Of a stretch of DNA of 5,691 nucleotides, positions 1 to 5,691 are shown one piece after another. Below the pieces are notes generated by a model. It had not been told where the DNA came from, did not search any database, and worked only from the letters and a program-made list of their open reading frames with translations. The first letter of the stretch is position 1, and the number at the start of each line of letters is the position of its first letter. The position numbers and the translations under genes are program-made. Source of the DNA: Chloroflexota bacterium (lineage in GTDB: Bacteria; Chloroflexota; Anaerolineae; Ardenticatenales; Ardenticatenaceae); contig DOUV01000429.1 of the NCBI GenBank assembly GCA_003520455.1, forward strand, positions 1 through 5,691, given 5' to 3'.

Positions 1-1364
1 AGCCCGCCGAACCAGAGCGGCAGCGCCATCGCCGCGAGGGCGACCGCCGGGCGCCAGAAAAGGCCGAGCCAGGGGATGTGGCCGACGTGGGTGCGCAGCA
101 GCGCGTAGAAGGGCAGAAGCAGAACGATCTCGCTCATGATCGTCGTGGCGGCGGCGCCGTAGAAGCTGAAGCGCGGGATCAAGAGCAGGTTGGCGGTGAG
201 GTTGAAGAGCACGCCGCTGATGAAGGCGCGGGTGAGCGCGCGCTGCTGGTTGACGGCGATCAGGACGTAGTGGACCAGGCTGTTGATGAAGCTGAACGGC
301 AGGAACCAGATCAGGATTTGGAGCGCCAGGGTCGAGCCGTGGTCGGCGAACTCGTGCCCGCCGAAGGCCAGGATGATCGGCTCGGCGTAGCGGGTGGTGA
401 GCAGGGCCAGCGGGAGGGCGCACAGGATCAGCCACTTCAGCGCGAGCACGGTGACCCGCAGGAGCGGCGAGTCGCCCGTCCCCGTGCCGTGCGCACTCGC
501 AGCGTAGCGAGACATCACCGGGAAGATGGCCAGGGTGAAGGTTGAGGGGATGATGTTGAGCCCGTCGATGAACTTGTAGGGGATGTCGTAGAGCCCCACC
601 GCGCGCACGCCCTGCACCGGCTGGAGGATGAGCTTGTCCAACCGGAAGAAGGCGATCGAGAGGAAGTCGTTCAGCATCAGCGGGAAGGCGGTCCCCAGGA
701 GGCTGCGGCTCCACCGGCGGTCCCAACGCCAGGCTCGCAGGCGGTGCGATGCCCTTCCGAAGGGCATGGCACCTGTGTGCACGAGCAACACTGTCAACAG
801 TGCCAGCGTCGCCAGGTTGGTCACGACGCTCGTCGCGGCCAGCCCGACGATCCCGAAGCCGGCGATGAGGACCCCGGCACCGGCGCTCACCTTGATGAAG
901 GTGCTGAGGGTCGAGATCAGCGCTGGGATCTCGAACTTCTCGTAGGCTCGGAAGACGGCGGTCATGGCATCGGCCAGGGTGCTCGGGATCAGGCCCACGG
1001 CCAGCAGCACGATGGCCCAACTCGTGGTTCGGTCCAGCCCGAAGAGCGTTTCCCACACCAAGATCACCAGGACGAGCACCGGCGTGGCGAGGGCGAGGAG
1101 CACCAGCCGCAGCGCGACGGTATTGGCCAGATAGCGCCCGGCCGCCGTGCGGTCTCGTGCCACCTCGCGGGTCAGCAGGGTCCCCAGGCCGAAGGTGGTG
1201 AAGATGATGAAATACCAGATGATGCTGATAGCGAAGGCGTAGGCACCGAGGCCGGCGGGGCCGAGGATACGGGCCATGAAGGCGGCGAAGACGGTATCCA
1301 CCGCCTTGTTGAGCAGGGCGAGCGCCATCGGGGCCAGGGAGTTTTTGGCGACCCGGCGGACCTC
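1..1364 (-). other. MOP-superfamily oligosaccharide flippase domain of the fusion protein, residues 938 to beyond 1391
   Basis: The domain starts directly after a charged linker (about 927-944) that follows the last YfhO helix. VAKNSLAPMALALLNKAV and the following ARILGPAGLGAYAFAI are the typical N-terminal helix and loop of bacterial polysaccharide flippases. Further family hallmarks are FRAYEKFEIPAL (1075-1086), FRLDKLILQ (1177-1185), VGLYDIPYKF (1193-1202), IFPVMSRYA, and AEPIILAFGGHEF (1264-1276) before the C-terminal polysaccharide-biosynthesis helices. Alternating hydrophobic stretches fit a 12-14 helix transporter. About 454 residues are visible; the last one or two helices are probably beyond the left edge. 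Known family role: moving undecaprenyl-linked saccharides from the inner to the outer leaflet. Whether this one handles a monosaccharide or an oligosaccharide carrier cannot be told from sequence. Confidence 0.88.
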
Positions 1365-4175
1365 ATGCTCGCCGGGCTGCTCCTGGTAGATGCGGCCCCA
1401 GGCCCAGAAGGCGGCGCCGAGCAGCAGCAGCGCGAGGCCCAGGAAGCTCGCGAAGAAGCCGATCTTGACCGAGTCGGGCGTGTACTTGAAGCGCACCAGC
1501 CACTCGCCGGCCGGTAGGGGAACCGCACGAAAGGCGCCGTCCGCACGGTAGATCGGCAGCTCACGCTCCGTATCCCCGCCCCCTTCCACGGGGCGGGCAG
1601 GGAGGGAGGCGCGGGGGCGAATGAAGGCCTTCCACCCCGGGAACCAGGTGTCGCTGAGGACCAGCCAGGCCGGTGCCTCCACGGCCACCTGCGCCTCGAT
1701 CTCATTGCCACTGGACCGTGTGATCCGCGCCGCGGTGAAGGGCTGCTCGCTATCGACAAGCGGGACGGTCTCGGCCCGCGGCCCGGTTTCTGAATCGATC
1801 AACACCTCACGGCGTGGATCGAGCGAGCGTAACTCGCCCAGGACCGCAGCGTGGTCGAGAAGGCGCACGCTGCCCAGCGCGAAGGCGCGTGGGAGTGAGT
1901 TCTGGTTCTCGTAGATCTTGACCTCGCCGTCGTAGACCTTCGTCCAACCGGGCCGGTCGAGGTCGAACACCGTCGCAACGAAGCGCACGCCGAGCAAGTC
2001 GAGCAACGCCGAATCCAGCGAGCCGTTCCAGAAGAGCGGGCCGATGCGATTCTGCAACAGGCTCCCACGCTGCTCCTCGATAGCGCTAACGAACTCGGTG
2101 TAGTGCTTGGGGATGATCGAGTCGTAGCCGCGCACGTCCTCCAGACCGTAGAACGTGCCGCTGTTGGCGTTGAGGATCTTGCTCTGCGGTACGCCCAGGG
2201 TGCCATCCGAGTCGAGGGTCGTGAAGCGCCAGGGCTGTCCGCCGCGCTGGCTGAGGAGAAACTCGAGGGCCGGGGGTGTGAAGGTCGCCAGGCGGGTCGT
2301 CGTGACCGGCATGAAGCCGGCCGCGGCGACGGCAAGGTCGAGACCGGCAACGAGCAGGGCCAGTCGTTGCCAGGCGGGCCGGAGTCCCGTGATGCGTGAT
2401 GGGCGATGGGCGAGACGCGGTGCTGAGTGAGTCTCCCCGTCGCCTTGTTCTTGTGTCTCCCTCGCTCTTCTGGCTGCGAGGTGGAAGACAGCACCGGCGC
2501 CGAGCAGCGCCAGGCCGAGCCGGAGGAAGTTCTGCCACTGGTAGCTGACCAGCAGCGCGGCGTTCTCTCCGAAGCTCAGCCGCGTCAGCTCCGAGCGGGC
2601 CATCAGGGCGGTGGCGACGCGCAGGAAGGGGGCCGGGAGCAGGAAGACGACCAGGAGGCCGAGGAGGAGAGCGCTGCCCGCACCGAGCAGGAGCCGGCGC
2701 AGGAGAGTCCCACCACCGGAGGCTGCCAACTCGTCCAGGCCGGTCGCCGCGAGGGTCGCCACCGCCAGCGAGAGGGGGAAGACCCAGCGGAAGGGAGTGT
2801 GAAGCTGGTTCCAGCCCGGGAGCGCGTAGAAGAGCAGGGCATAGGCCGGCGTGCCGAAGATGAAGAGCAGGCTCGCTGCGCTCAGCCCGCCGAAGAACCG
2901 GACCATGCCGTCGCGCCAGCGGCGGACCAGCGCCAGCGTGGCCAGGGCCAGTGGCAAGATGCCGAGGTACCCGCTTGCCTCGACGTAATTTTTGTAGCTG
3001 GGCAGGCCTTTCGTCCAGGCGACATAATCCAGGGGGGCCGGCGCGCCCTGGGTGGGGGTCAGGGTGCGGATGGGCTCCCAGCTCTTTGTGACCAGGTTGA
3101 AGAACTCGTGGCGCGCCGGGTTGCCCCAGAAGTCGGGCACCAGGAAGCTTGTGATCTGGCGGATCGGCCAGGCCCAGCCCAGCACCTCGCGCAGGCTGAC
3201 CGAGCCCTCACGAAAGTTGTAGCGGACCAGTTCGAAGAGTGGCACCATCTGCGCCGCGCCCAGCAAGAGCCCGACGGACGCCAGCGCCAGCCCCCAGAGG
3301 GCAAACAAGCCTTTCGACTTTGGATCTTGGATCTTGGCTTGAGGAAATGGACCCCGAGAATCCGAAGATCCGAAATCTGAAACCAGGAGCCAGAGGCCCC
3401 AGAGCGCGCTCACCAGCAGGACGTAGTAGGCAACCTCGACGTGGCCGGCCAGGAAGACGACTCCGAGGCCAAGGGCACCGAGGCTGACCCAGGGGATGTA
3501 GGCGGTAGGGTGGCGCTCGCCCGCGGCGGCTTTTTGCGCCAACCGGGCGATCATCGCCAGGATGAAGGGCAGCCACGCCGCGCCGGCGATGATCATGGGG
3601 AAGACCACGCTCACGGTCAGGAAGCCGCTGCCCTGGAAGACGAGCCCACCGAGCAGACTCGCCATCCTGCTGCGACCCAGGACTCGCAGCAGGATGTATA
3701 GGCTCAACCCGGCCCAGGCCAGGGTCAGGACGGTGAACCAGCCGTAGGCCTGTGGGATCGGGAGCAGCAGGAAGAGGAGCGAGAGCGGGTAGAGGGCCGA
3801 GTGCTGGCCCGCCGCCAGAAAGGGCTGCCCCGCGAACTGGTGGGGGTTCCAGAGCGGCAGCTCGCCGTGGCTCAGGCGGTCGCGGATGAAGAGCTTCCAG
3901 GCGTAGTTTTCGAGCAGCAGGTCGCTGACCAGCTCGTTGTGGGGGGCACCCACGCCCACTTGATCGCGGAAGGCCGACCAGGGCAGGAACTGGTAGAGGT
4001 TGTCGAATGGGATGAGCGTGTGACCCGGCAGGAGCGTCGGCCAGAAGAGCAGCAGAGGGAGTATCAGAAACAAGAGAGCCGGGGCACTCGCGCGGAGCAC
4101 CTGCTGCAGGCGGGCAGTCAACTCGATGGGTGAGTCATTGACTTCAACCGTTTCTTGAACACGGATGGCCGTCAT
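1..4175 (-). CDS. YfhO-type GT-C membrane protein fused to MOP/Wzx-type flippase (3' end outside window)
   Basis: A single frame runs from ATG at 4175-4173 to the window edge: 1391 full codons with no stop, read directly on the minus strand. The frame is closed upstream by TGA at 4211-4209. Residues 1 to about 930 are a YfhO-family polytopic protein; residues from about 938 are a polysaccharide-type flippase. The C-terminus is cut by the window. No stop, restart or ribosome-binding site separates the halves. The first ATG lies 26 nt after the DUF2283 stop. No Shine-Dalgarno precedes it (the upstream bases are pyrimidine-rich), so coupling to upstream translation is likely. YfhO proteins are multi-membrane-span GT-C glycosyltransferases acting outside the membrane; MOP flippases export lipid-linked sugars. 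The inferred joint role is to flip a lipid-linked sugar and transfer it to an envelope acceptor. Acceptor and sugar are unknown. Reading frame near certain; family calls strong; joint function inferred. Confidence 0.93.
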   Translation of the reverse strand, partial: MTAIRVQETVEVNDSPIELTARLQQVLRASAPALLFLILPLLLFWPTLLPGHTLIPFDNLYQFLPWSAFRDQVGVGAPHNELVSDLLLENYAWKLFIRDRLSHGELPLWNPHQFAGQPFLAAGQHSALYPLSLLFLLLPIPQAYGWFTVLTLAWAGLSLYILLRVLGRSRMASLLGGLVFQGSGFLTVSVVFPMIIAGAAWLPFILAMIARLAQKAAAGERHPTAYIPWVSLGALGLGVVFLAGHVEVAYYVLLVSALWGLWLLVSDFGSSDSRGPFPQAKIQDPKSKGLFALWGLALASVGLLLGAAQMVPLFELVRYNFREGSVSLREVLGWAWPIRQITSFLVPDFWGNPARHEFFNLVTKSWEPIRTLTPTQGAPAPLDYVAWTKGLPSYKNYVEASGYLGILPLALATLALVRRWRDGMVRFFGGLSAASLLFIFGTPAYALLFYALPGWNQLHTPFRWVFPLSLAVATLAATGLDELAASGGGTLLRRLLLGAGSALLLGLLVVFLLPAPFLRVATALMARSELTRLSFGENAALLVSYQWQNFLRLGLALLGAGAVFHLAARRARETQEQGDGETHSAPRLAHRPSRITGLRPAWQRLALLVAGLDLAVAAAGFMPVTTTRLATFTPPALEFLLSQRGGQPWRFTTLDSDGTLGVPQSKILNANSGTFYGLEDVRGYDSIIPKHYTEFVSAIEEQRGSLLQNRIGPLFWNGSLDSALLDLLGVRFVATVFDLDRPGWTKVYDGEVKIYENQNSLPRAFALGSVRLLDHAAVLGELRSLDPRREVLIDSETGPRAETVPLVDSEQPFTAARITRSSGNEIEAQVAVEAPAWLVLSDTWFPGWKAFIRPRASLPARPVEGGGDTERELPIYRADGAFRAVPLPAGEWLVRFKYTPDSVKIGFFASFLGLALLLLGAAFWAWGRIYQEQPGEHEVRRVAKNSLAPMALALLNKAVDTVFAAFMARILGPAGLGAYAFAISIIWYFIIFTTFGLGTLLTREVARDRTAAGRYLANTVALRLVLLALATPVLVLVILVWETLFGLDRTTSWAIVLLAVGLIPSTLADAMTAVFRAYEKFEIPALISTLSTFIKVSAGAGVLIAGFGIVGLAATSVVTNLATLALLTVLLVHTGAMPFGRASHRLRAWRWDRRWSRSLLGTAFPLMLNDFLSIAFFRLDKLILQPVQGVRAVGLYDIPYKFIDGLNIIPSTFTLAIFPVMSRYAASAHGTGTGDSPLLRVTVLALKWLILCALPLALLTTRYAEPIILAFGGHEFADHGSTLALQILIWFLPFSFINSLVHYVLIAVNQQRALTRAFISGVLFNLTANLLLIPRFSFYGAAATTIMSEIVLLLPFYALLRTHVGHIPWLGLFWRPAVALAAMALPLWFGG
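2388..2462. repeat. Degenerate 7-bp and 8-bp tandem repeats inside the YfhO coding region
   Basis: On the plus strand six heptamers follow one another: cgtgatg, cgtgatg, ggcgatg, ggcgaga, cgcggtg, ctgagtg (2388-2429). Four rough octamers beginning with GT come next (2431-2462), with the outer copies GTCTCCCC and GTCTCCCT nearly identical. On the coding strand they are translated as a hydrophilic stretch (about residues 572-597, starting ETQEQGDGETHSAP) between two membrane segments. It resembles spacer DNA more than family-conserved protein. Confidence 0.5.
3312..3382. repeat. Imperfect inverted repeat of heptamer-like units inside the YfhO coding region
   Basis: The left arm (3312-3337) contains ggatctt twice in tandem (3322-3335). 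The right arm (3354-3382) contains repeated atccga units and mirrors the left, with a perfect core GGATCTT (3322-3328) / AAGATCC (3365-3371). By my count the arms are about 42-45% GC, below the surrounding gene. It is translated in frame as a polar loop (about residues 265-289, including SDFGSSDSRG and QAKIQDPKSK) between two hydrophobic segments, so the reading frame has tolerated it. Confidence 0.6.
3663..3696. repeat. Perfect 13-bp inverted repeat within the large gene
   Basis: CATCCTGCTGCGA (3663-3675) and TCGCAGCAGGATG (3684-3696) are exact reverse complements separated by 8 nt. The transcript can form a strong hairpin here. It encodes part of a membrane helix and the following loop (YILLRVLGRSRM). 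There is no T-run on either side, so it is not a standard terminator. Confidence 0.6.
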
Positions 4176-4201
4176 CGCGAGGGGGAGAGGAGAACAGCCG
4201 G

Positions 4202-4441
4202 TTATTGCTCAGCTGTGGGGTGCAGGGCTACAGTGACAGGAAGCTCGAAAAGATCACTCCGCACGCGGCGGGTTGAGAAAAACAGTCCTCCCAGGTTCTC
4301 AAACTCGCCCCTGGCCCGGTGAAGCCGGGCGATCACCTCATCGCCGACCTCCCCGGTTGCCTGCCCTGGATACGGAGGGCGTGTGTTGACGTGGAGAGTA
4401 TCAGCCTCACGATCGTATTTGAAGGTTCGGGACGTTCCCAT
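4202..4441 (-). CDS. Small DUF2283-family protein
   Basis: The product is 79 aa with no membrane segment or signal peptide. The N-terminal FKYDREADTLHV (residues 7-18) is the recognisable DUF2283 start. It is followed by GEVGDEVIARLHRARGEFEN, matching the family's acidic beta-strand, GD-turn and RLD/RLH pattern. The final third (STRRVRSDLFELPVTVALHP) is less typical but keeps a short hydrophobic strand. The start is well fixed by GAGGAG at 4454-4449, 7 nt before the ATG. The gene lies 155 bp after the GT2 gene and 26 nt before the YfhO-flippase ATG, so it is probably co-transcribed. DUF2283 has no established biochemical role; from memory, members often pair with DUF4258 proteins in a toxin-antitoxin-like arrangement, but no such partner is visible here. 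A regulatory or accessory role in the cluster would be a guess. Confidence 0.85.
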   Translation of the reverse strand: MGTSRTFKYDREADTLHVNTRPPYPGQATGEVGDEVIARLHRARGEFENLGGLFFSTRRVRSDLFELPVTVALHPTAEQ

Positions 4442-4448
4442 TCAATCA

Positions 4449-4454
4449 CTCCTC
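4449..4454 (-). promoter_or_regulatory. Strong Shine-Dalgarno for the DUF2283 gene
   Basis: The minus strand reads GAGGAG here, followed by 7 nt and ATG at 4441-4439. It is the only convincing ribosome-binding site in the window; neither the GT2 gene nor the YfhO-flippase gene has a comparable one. It fixes the start of the 79-aa protein and suggests that the small gene is translated more efficiently than its neighbours. Confidence 0.8.
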
Positions 4455-4596
4455 GGCGCCCGCCGCGGGCTGCGCGATGACCTGCCTGTCACTTTCTGGA
4501 GAGGAAGGCTGTGAAAACCCGGTGACGGCCCACGAGTGTCCACTACGGTCTGGATAGGGACCAGGGAAGAGATTCCTTCTCCGGTCGCTTTTCCCC

Positions 4597-5376
4597 TCAG
4601 AACTTGGCCAGCGATGCGGCCGTGGGCTCCACTTTCGGCACCGTGCGGGCGACGGCGTTGCGATGGCGCCACCGGATTTGCCAGACCCGCCAGGCAGCCT
4701 CGAGTTTGACGGGCACCGTCATCTTGCTCTTGCCGATCCGGCGATCCTCGAAGTAGATCGGAATCTCGAGAACCCGAAAGCCCAGTTTCTCGGTCAAGTA
4801 AGCCATCTCCACCTGGAAGACGTAGCCATTGGAACGCACCTGGTCGAGGTCGATCGCATCCAGCGTCGCCCGGCGCCAGGCCTTAAAGCCGGCAGTCGCG
4901 TCTCGCGTGCGAATGTTCAGTACCGCGCGCGAATAGACCTGGTTCGCCCACCAGCTCAGAAAGTAGCGCCACCAACTCCAACGTTCGTCCAGCTCACCGC
5001 CCGGCACGTAGCGGCTGCCGACCACGACATCGGCCTGGTCGGTGCGGAGCGCCTCGACCATAGCGGGGATGTAGCGCGGCGAGTGGGAGAAATCGGCATC
5101 CATCTGGACGACGACCTCGGCTCCCTGGGCCAACGCGCGGCGGAAGCCGGTGTTGTAGGCGGTCCCGAGGCCAAGCTTGCCGGTCCGGTGCACCACGTCG
5201 ATTCGTCCGGCGTGGATCGCGGCCAGGCGATCGGCGATTTCGCCGGTGCCATCGGGGGAACCGTCATCCACGATGATGAGCGTGAGGGTCCTGCGGGGAA
5301 GGGTAAAGAGTGCGTCTACCATCGCCGCCAAGTTCTCAGCTTCATTGTAGGTTGGGATGACGACGGTTGTTTGCAT
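4597..5376 (-). CDS. GT2 polyprenyl-phosphate sugar synthase, Dol-P-Man synthase (DPM1)-like
   Basis: The product is 259 aa. It is predicted to transfer a sugar from a nucleotide donor (GDP-mannose in classical DPM1) to a polyprenyl phosphate on the cytoplasmic face, giving a lipid-phosphate-sugar. Visible GT2 motifs: [11 protein letters not shown] (5-15) at the nucleotide site; VDDGSPDGT (36-44); [10 protein letters not shown] (69-78); the metal-binding DAD of [10 protein letters not shown] (91-100); [11 protein letters not shown] (117-127); [12 protein letters not shown] (158-169); [10 protein letters not shown] (182-191); and [15 protein letters not shown] (205-219), typical of DPM1. The protein ends about 40 residues later with no C-terminal transmembrane helices, so it belongs to the short soluble class. 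The ATG is chosen because the first GT2 strand begins at residue 4; only a weak GAAAG precedes it. The family is sure; the sugar could be mannose, glucose or GlcNAc. Confidence 0.95.
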   Translation of the reverse strand: MQTTVVIPTYNEAENLAAMVDALFTLPRRTLTLIIVDDGSPDGTGEIADRLAAIHAGRIDVVHRTGKLGLGTAYNTGFRRALAQGAEVVVQMDADFSHSPRYIPAMVEALRTDQADVVVGSRYVPGGELDERWSWWRYFLSWWANQVYSRAVLNIRTRDATAGFKAWRRATLDAIDLDQVRSNGYVFQVEMAYLTEKLGFRVLEIPIYFEDRRIGKSKMTVPVKLEAAWRVWQIRWRHRNAVARTVPKVEPTAASLAKF

Positions 5377-5445
5377 ACGTTGAACTTTCAGCGATTCGCA
5401 GCCAGCAACATGGCGAGTGCTGAATAACGAACGAGGTCAGCCCGC

Positions 5446-5497
5446 ACCACCCTGGACCTTCCCCATGGTCCATTCTTCACTCGGCGCTCAGGGTGGT
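5446..5497 (-). promoter_or_regulatory. Inverted repeat in the predicted GT2 leader RNA
   Basis: Perfect 9-bp arms ACCACCCTG (5446-5454) and CAGGGTGGT (5489-5497) flank an inner hairpin with 6-bp arms TGGACC (5453-5458) and GGTCCA (5467-5472). The outer and inner stems share two bases. In the minus-strand transcript this forms a strong stem between the promoter and the GT2 start. No U-run follows it, so it is not a simple terminator. A regulatory leader role is possible but unproven. Confidence 0.45.
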
Positions 5498-5551
5498 TTC
5501 TATGGGCGAGCGATGCGAGCGATGAAGAGAGCCTCGATCCGCAAGGCCCGA

Positions 5552-5579
5552 ATTATAACGTGCCCTGCCAGGGGGGCAA
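5552..5579 (-). promoter_or_regulatory. Sigma70-like promoter upstream of the GT2 gene
   Basis: The minus strand carries a perfect TATAAT -10 box (5557-5552) with TTGCCC (5579-5574, four of six matches to TTGACA) 16 bp upstream. The predicted transcript starts near 5545 and leaves a leader of about 170 nt before the GT2 ATG. TATAAT stands out in this GC-rich context. The spacer and -35 box contain the imperfect palindrome TGCCC/GGGCA (arms 5561-5565 and 5574-5578), which could be an operator, though nothing identifies a regulator. I see no other promoter between here and the large gene, so it may drive all three genes. Confidence 0.55.
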
Positions 5580-5691
5580 AGTGGGCGGGGGCAAGGCGTT
5601 CGTGGGGGCGCTGCGCTACTCGATCGGGGGGCTGTGCGGCCGGTCGACGGTGGCCATCTTGCGACGCAGGCGCGCAAGGCGGTGACGCAAG

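Larger units (their letters stand above)
1380..4175 (-). other. YfhO-like (GT-C) domain of the fusion protein, residues 1 to about 932
   Basis: In order: a short cytoplasmic N-terminus; TM1 at about 33-51; a first outer loop with FDNLYQFLPW (57-66), whose Asp58 sits where GT-C enzymes carry a catalytic or metal-binding acid; and the family signature GELPLWNPHQFAGQPF (104-119) followed by LYPLS. LAGHVEVAYY falls near 240-250 and FLVPDFWGNP near 340-350. PFRWVFPLS (461-469) matches the conserved segment before the later helices. The large C-terminal extracytoplasmic domain has YGLEDVRGYDSIIP (676-689), IYENQNSLPRAF (754-765) and PGWKAFI (846-852). A closing helix lies at about 905-926. About 930 residues is within the size range I expect for YfhO proteins, so this half looks complete. 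Motif matches are from memory of the family; Asp58 as catalytic residue is inference. Confidence 0.88.
5377..5691. other. Gene-free region upstream of the GT2 gene
   Basis: Over 300 bp with no convincing gene on either strand. It holds the promoter at 5579-5552 and the structured leader at 5497-5415. At the far end a minus-strand frame from 5690 gives 24 residues beginning LRHRLARLRRK before TAG at 5618-5616. This could be the tail of an upstream gene, but it is too short to claim. A 9-bp unit (GCGAGCGAT) is tandemly duplicated at 5506-5523. Confidence 0.6.

Noticed and set aside
1172..1759. Minus-strand open frames at 1172-1759, 1799-2494, 2086-2538, 2603-2842, 3059-3304 and 3208-3576
   Set aside because: They are out of frame with the continuous 4175-to-edge frame, which has strong family motifs throughout. 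Their Arg/Ser/Pro-rich translations are frame shadows.
2427..3380. Plus-strand open frame of 317 codons, with similar long plus-strand frames at 744-1517 and 4663-5427
   Set aside because: They lie antisense to clear membrane-protein or GT2 codons. Their products are rich in Q, E, G and R with no domain pattern, as expected from the complement of high-GC coding DNA.
4560..4599. Possible terminator after the GT2 gene
   Set aside because: Only a 4-bp GAGA/TCTC stem is visible and no T-run follows, so read-through to the DUF2283 gene is more likely.
5433..5497. T-box riboswitch: the leader contains AGGGTGGT, like the start of the T-box antiterminator motif, and a CACCCTGAGC stretch reminiscent of T-box leaders
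   Set aside because: The following bases are GCGGGC rather than ACCGCG, there is no room for Stem I with a specifier loop after the predicted start, and the gene is not an aminoacyl-tRNA synthetase or amino-acid gene.
5477..5677. 66-codon minus-strand frame upstream of the GT2 gene
   Set aside because: It spans the promoter, has no ribosome-binding site, and gives a Pro/Arg/Ser-rich product with no recognisable domain.
5616..5690. Tail of an upstream minus-strand gene (24 residues beginning LRHRLARLRRK before TAG at 5618-5616)
   Set aside because: Plausible, but too short to distinguish from chance; sequence to the right of the window is needed.
1..5691. CRISPR array, tRNA, rRNA or insertion sequence
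   Set aside because: I saw no spaced direct repeats of 25-40 bp, no tRNA cloverleaf arms, no rRNA-like segments and no transposase motifs.

Overview
The window is high-GC bacterial DNA, and every gene I can support lies on the minus strand. The gene set is a Dol-P-Man-synthase-type GT2, a DUF2283 protein and a YfhO-type membrane protein. Together with the high GC and short heptamer-like repeats, it resembles Chloroflexota, perhaps the Thermomicrobia/Sphaerobacter group. That placement is an inference from style and rests on no marker gene.

Layout, in the direction of transcription (high to low coordinates). 5691-5377 is a gene-free region with a good sigma70-like promoter (TATAAT at 5557-5552) and a structured leader of about 170 nt. 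5376-4597 encodes a soluble GT2 that makes a polyprenyl-phosphate sugar. 4596-4442 is a 155-bp spacer ending in a strong Shine-Dalgarno. 4441-4202 encodes a 79-aa DUF2283 protein. From 4175 to beyond the left edge (position 1) runs one uninterrupted reading frame of at least 1391 codons. It is easily missed because its stop codon lies outside the window and because long antisense frames overlie it. I translated it codon by codon and found no stop. It encodes a complete YfhO-type GT-C membrane protein (residues 1 to about 930) joined by a short linker to a MOP-family oligosaccharide flippase (from about residue 938).

How the genes may work together: in three-component glycosylation systems a GT2 charges undecaprenyl phosphate with a sugar, a flippase moves the lipid-sugar across the membrane, and a GT-C enzyme transfers the sugar outside. 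B. subtilis CsbB/YfhO is the case most like this one. Here the GT2 is adjacent, and the flippase and GT-C appear to be one polypeptide. This flippase-transferase fusion next to its likely donor synthase is the most interesting thing in the window. The big gene also carries two patches of short degenerate tandem repeats that are translated in frame as hydrophilic loops.
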